Source: an uncultured Clostridia bacterium (GTDB lineage: Bacteria; Bacillota; Clostridia; Christensenellales; Borkfalkiaceae). From it: a DNA stretch of 7,848 nt. The translations under genes and the position numbers were made by a program. The notes below the pieces were generated by a model. The model saw only the letters and a list, made by a program, of their open reading frames with translations, was not told where the DNA came from and searched no databases. The DNA lies in assembly GCA_937888935.1 (NCBI GenBank), contig CALARO010000253.1, positions 1 through 7,848 of the forward strand, written 5' to 3'. Shown piece by piece: positions 5,685 through 7,848 of this stretch (position 1 is the stretch's first letter; each line of letters begins with the position of its first letter).

Positions 5685-6251
5685 ATGGTTATGAAAAAAA
5701 TTCAAAACGAGAAGGGGGATTTGCGCGGCGGGCGCGAGTATGTGAAAACCGCTTTGTATGTGTTTCCGGCACTCAAAGTGATGGCGGACGAAGTGGGCGA
5801 ACACGTGAAAAGAAAAGCTTATTTATCTTACGACAACCGCGTTTCGTGCGAAAATCTGGCGGTGTATCTTCTGGAACAGCTGGAATTGAAATCGAGAATA
5901 GAAACGCTATCCGATACTCTCGGCGGCGTGGTGGACAAGCTTTCGGCGCAGGAAAAGTTTTTATTGCAACTGCGGTATTTCGGCGGAAAAAATAAAACGA
6001 TTTCCGCGTGTTCGGACGACGAGATCAGGAAATTGTGCGGCAGCAGGCGTAGCTATTATCGGCGTCAGGAACGGCTGCTGAAAAAGATCGGCGAGAAACT
6101 TTTGCGGCGGGGGGTGAGCGAAGATAACTTCTATGACGAGTACGGCGAGATCGAGTTGGTGCGGCGTGTGGACAGGGCGTTGAAAGCGGGCAGGCGCGCG
6201 GCACAGAGTGCGAGAGAAGAACAGGTGCTGGCGAGATTGGATTGTAAGTAA
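5685..6251 (+). CDS. Basic protein with sigma-70 region 4-like segment
   Basis: 188 residues, not firmly assigned. The N-terminal half (15-80) is helical with YVKTALYVFPALKVMADEV and ENLAVYLLEQLELKSRIETL, possibly a dimerisation region. Residues 84-140 resemble sigma region 4 and ArpU-like phage regulators: VDKLSAQEKFLLQLRYF, then DDEIRKLCGSRRSYYRRQERLLKKIGEKLL as candidate DNA-binding helices rich in Arg and Tyr. An acidic patch (145-158) and a basic helical tail follow. The start is fixed by AGGGAGGA; ATG 5691 is an alternative. It is the first complete gene after the LexA box and structured leader, so it may be SOS-induced. In phages, regulators of this shape often sit upstream of terminase genes, and a terminase-like start lies at 7707. 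No clear terminator follows; repeats begin within 30 bp. Confidence 0.75.
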   Translation: MVMKKIQNEKGDLRGGREYVKTALYVFPALKVMADEVGEHVKRKAYLSYDNRVSCENLAVYLLEQLELKSRIETLSDTLGGVVDKLSAQEKFLLQLRYFGGKNKTISACSDDEIRKLCGSRRSYYRRQERLLKKIGEKLLRRGVSEDNFYDEYGEIELVRRVDRALKAGRRAAQSAREEQVLARLDCK

Positions 6252-6277
6252 GGGGGGCGAATAGTTCGTTGGTGCGG

Positions 6278-6467
6278 CTACCCCTCATCCGTCGCCGTTC
6301 GGCGACAGCTTCCCCCCGAGGGGAAGCCTTGACGTAAGGAAAGGCTTCGCATTTTTGCCGAAGAAAATTTTGCGGGCAAAATTTTCAGCAGGCAAGGGGA
6401 AGCCTTGGAACAAGGCTGACAATTTTTGCTGAATTTTGCGGTAAGCAAAATGAAGCAAGGGGAAGGC
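6278..6467 (+). repeat. Hairpin repeat, copy B
   Basis: Same module order as copy A. CTACCCCTCATC is followed by GTCGCC/GGCGAC hairpin (6291-6306) and GCTTCCCC/GGGGAAGC hairpin (6308-6327). Then come GGCTTCGCA, an 11-bp perfect hairpin GAAAATTTTGC/GCAAAATTTTC (6363-6386), a GGCAAGGGGAAGCCTTGG block (6393-6410), ATTTTGC-GGTAA-GCAAAAT (6433-6451) and the end GGGGAAGGCTT (6457-6467). The AGCTTCCCC start and GGGGAAGGCTT end are imperfectly inverted, as in a miniature element. It is longer than copy A because of the added internal module. Confidence 0.8.
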
Positions 6468-6528
6468 TTGAAATATGGCTGATGAAATTAAAGGAAGGCA
6501 TTTGAAATTGGTTTTGGGTAGAAAACAA

Positions 6529-6705
6529 GTTGCGCCCCTTGATTGAAAATTTCTGATGGAAAGTTTCAATCAAAAATCGGCTTCGCCGCTTGATTTTCAG
6601 AAATTTTTCGAAATATTCAAAAAATCAAAAATGTGCTACGCCCCTTTGTTTGAAAATTATTTGTAAGTAAAATTTTCAAACAAAAAAGAAAAGCAAGCTT
6701 TTCTT
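6529..6705. repeat. Pair of related long inverted repeats
   Basis: Two hairpins share the opening CGCCCCTT-(T)-G-TTGAAAATT. The first pairs TTGATTGAAA (6539-6548) with TTTCAATCAA (6564-6573), with further internal pairing. The second has 14-bp perfect arms TTTGTTTGAAAATT (6645-6658) and AATTTTCAAACAAA (6671-6684). A third hairpin, AAGAAAAGC-AA-GCTTTTCTT (6686-6705), leads directly into copy C. No gene can be supported here. Confidence 0.75.
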
Positions 6706-6852
6706 CATCAGTCAACTTCGTTGACAGCAAGCCGCCGAGTTGCCTTTGGGAGGCAACTCGGCGAGAAAAGCCCCCCGGGGGGAAGGCTCGGTAAGCGGCT
6801 GAATATTTTTTCGAGTTTTTGCGGTAAGCAAAAAATAAAAAAGGGGAAGGCT
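6703..6852 (+). repeat. Hairpin repeat, copy C, with internal 13-bp hairpin
   Basis: CTTCATCA is followed by GTCAAC-TTC-GTTGAC (6711-6725), then a long perfect hairpin (arms 6733-6745 and 6751-6763) not present in copies A or B. A CCCCCCGGGGGGAAGGCT block (6771-6788), TTTTTGC-GGTAA-GCAAAAA (6816-6834) and GGGGAAGGCTT (6842-6852) complete it. Further GGGGAAGCCTT-like fragments continue to about 6925. 6252-6940 therefore holds repeats rather than genes. Confidence 0.75.
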
Positions 6853-6940
6853 TGGAATATGGCAAAATTTTATGCAGGCAAGGGGAAGCCTTGGATTAAG
6901 GTTTCAAATTTAAGGCGGCAGGAAAAGCCTTGAAAGGAAA

Positions 6941-7651
6941 TCAGGCGAAAGTATCGTCGCCGGGGTAGTTCTTCTTTTTCGGCGGGCGCAGCACTAATGC
7001 CGCTAACGTGGGAATCAACAGGCACAGCAATACCAAAAATACAATCTGCGCCGGCGATAGTCCTTTTTTCTCTTCCTGCGGCTCTTCGTTCGCTTCGCTC
7101 GGTTCGTCCGGCTTCGTTTTGTCCGCGTATTCCGTATTCCTTGTATACGTAAACCCCATGGGCCTTTCCACGTAGCCGAAGCTATCGCCGCGCAAAACGT
7201 AGCAATACGTTTTTCCGCCTTCGGAATACTCTCCATAGTAGATACAAGTAACGGTGATGTGCGACAAAATATCTCCCGATTTATCCGTGCCGCCCGGCGT
7301 ATAATACGTGATTTCGATCTTCTTATCGAGATACGGCGTTTCCGGGACGAAATCGACGGGAATTACCGATGATTTTTTCACAAACCCCGTGAGCCTGCGC
7401 GCGCTGCCCGCGTCTTCGAGATAAGACACGTGATAATAGCCGTCCGTTTCGCCGAGAACGTTGACGAAATACGTTTCGGGCAGATAAAAAAGCAGCAGAC
7501 GGGTGGCTTCTTCGGCGTCGGAATAGAACGCGACGGCGGAGCTTGGAATATATGCAAATGTCGACGCTTCTGCTTTGACTTGTTTTGCGGGTTGCCCGAT
7601 TGGAACAAGCAACGCAAAAAGACACAGAAGCAGCGCGAAAATTCTCTTCAT
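6941..7651 (-). CDS. Secreted, membrane-anchored SH3-like protein
   Basis: 236 residues from ATG 7651; ATG 7660 would add three. Residues 1-27 form a classical signal peptide (MKRIFALLLCLFALLVPIG) with probable cleavage after VKA. Two SH3-like units follow: about 45-100 (FYLPETYFVNVLGETDGYYH ... RLTGFVKKSSV) and 115-170 (ILSHITVTCIYYGEYSEGGK ... GDSFGYVERPMGF). A Glu/Pro-rich linker (DEPSEANEEPQEEKKG) leads to a TM helix (about 200-222) and the tail RPPKKKNYPGDDTFA. The layout matches the 843-residue protein at 2599 in its C-terminal part. Likely role: cell-envelope binding; ligand unknown. The ATG at 7660 overlaps the TATAAT hexamer, so 7651 is preferred. Confidence 0.85.
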   Translation of the reverse strand: MKRIFALLLCLFALLVPIGQPAKQVKAEASTFAYIPSSAVAFYSDAEEATRLLLFYLPETYFVNVLGETDGYYHVSYLEDAGSARRLTGFVKKSSVIPVDFVPETPYLDKKIEITYYTPGGTDKSGDILSHITVTCIYYGEYSEGGKTYCYVLRGDSFGYVERPMGFTYTRNTEYADKTKPDEPSEANEEPQEEKKGLSPAQIVFLVLLCLLIPTLAALVLRPPKKKNYPGDDTFA

Positions 7652-7658
7652 ACCCGAC

Positions 7659-7664
7659 ATTATA
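7659..7664 (-). promoter_or_regulatory. -10 hexamer of the SH3-like gene
   Basis: TATAAT on the minus strand, seven bases before ATG 7651. Predicted +1 is 7652 or the purine 7651, giving an essentially leaderless mRNA. No Shine-Dalgarno sequence precedes either possible ATG. The -35 is poor, so this is weaker than the promoters at 1615 and 5165. Confidence 0.4.
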
Positions 7665-7706
7665 AAGGGCGGCAAGGGGTGAGATAATAGGAAATTGTGA
7701 CGAAAA

Positions 7707-7848
7707 ATGAGAGAAATTGTAGAAAGGCTTTGTGAGATAGAGCGGGAACAGAAAAAACGCGCGGAAGACGACCGACTGGCGAGATACAACACGGGTTGGA
7801 AGCGGCATTTGAAGCAGATTGCTTTTCATAAATGCAAAAAGCGCAACC
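7707..7848 (+). CDS. Terminase large subunit-like N-terminus (partial)
   Basis: The first 47 codons of a gene cut by the window end. The N-terminal helix is REIVERLCEIEREQKKRAED, followed by LARYNTGWKRHLKQIAFHKC and KKRN. From memory, this YNTG-x-K-x-H-x-KQ-x-AFHxCxKRN pattern directly precedes the Walker A segment (RWVFGGNRxGKT) in a group of phage-type terminase large subunits. The ATPase motif itself would lie just beyond the window, so the call rests on the lead-in only. An in-frame stop at 7698-7700 fixes the start at or after 7707. No good Shine-Dalgarno sequence is seen; an extended -10-like TGAGATAAT lies at 7680-7688. It is divergent from the SH3-like gene with about 55 bp between. 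It could be a prophage remnant or a domesticated packaging gene. Confidence 0.5.
   Translation, partial: MREIVERLCEIEREQKKRAEDDRLARYNTGWKRHLKQIAFHKCKKRN

Noticed and set aside
6907..6935. Terminator for the SH3-like gene
   Set aside because: Only a weak AAGGC/GCCTT stem with a long loop and no T-run on the minus strand.
7652..7792. Longer N-terminus for the SH3-like protein
   Set aside because: It would bury a classical signal peptide inside the protein and overlap the divergent terminase-like start.

Overview
The window looks like chromosomal DNA from a gut-type clostridial Bacillota (Firmicutes). The support is Gram-positive-style sigma-A promoters, an AGGGAGGA ribosome binding site, a Bacillus/Clostridium-type LexA box (CGAAC-N4-GTTCG), and three copies of a hairpin repeat (AGCTTCCCC..GGGGAAGCC) of a kind I associate with clostridial intergenic regions. 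The species cannot be named from this sequence.

Layout. 1-240 has no gene but holds a ~56 bp direct repeat in two copies. 262-379 is the first hairpin repeat and abuts a transglutaminase-like gene (398-1146, +) broken by a one-base frameshift near 686. Next is a divergent pair: an XRE-family regulator (1224-1580, -) and a small two-TM membrane protein (1876-2463, +). They share a control region with a near-consensus promoter and repeated ACTTGA half-sites. A bidirectional terminator (2545-2577) separates this pair from a large surface protein (2599-5130, -) with a signal peptide, propeller-like repeats, an SH3-like domain and a C-terminal TM anchor. Its promoter is a perfect TTGACA-N17-TATAAT, placed so that transcription should begin at the A of the ATG.

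5166-5684 is an unusually dense non-coding region. It has three TTTTAAAA-centred palindromes, a plus-strand extended -10 promoter overlapped by two dyads, a perfect LexA box, and a purine-rich array in which GGAAA recurs about every 12 bp and small hairpins form in series. It leads into a 188-aa basic protein (5685-6251, +) with a sigma-region-4-like helical segment. 6252-6940 has no gene and is packed with inverted repeats, including two more hairpin-repeat copies. The end carries a second, smaller secreted SH3-like/TM protein (6941-7651, -) and, divergently, the first 47 codons of a gene resembling a phage-type terminase large subunit (7707 onward, +, cut by the window end).

The most interesting reading is the stretch from 5335 to the end: an SOS-type operator, a structured leader, a sigma-4-like protein and then a terminase-like start. 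This could be a DNA-damage-responsive phage-derived unit invaded by repeats, but the link is inference. A second theme is leaderless transcription: at least two genes have promoters positioned so that +1 is the A of the ATG, and neither has a Shine-Dalgarno sequence.
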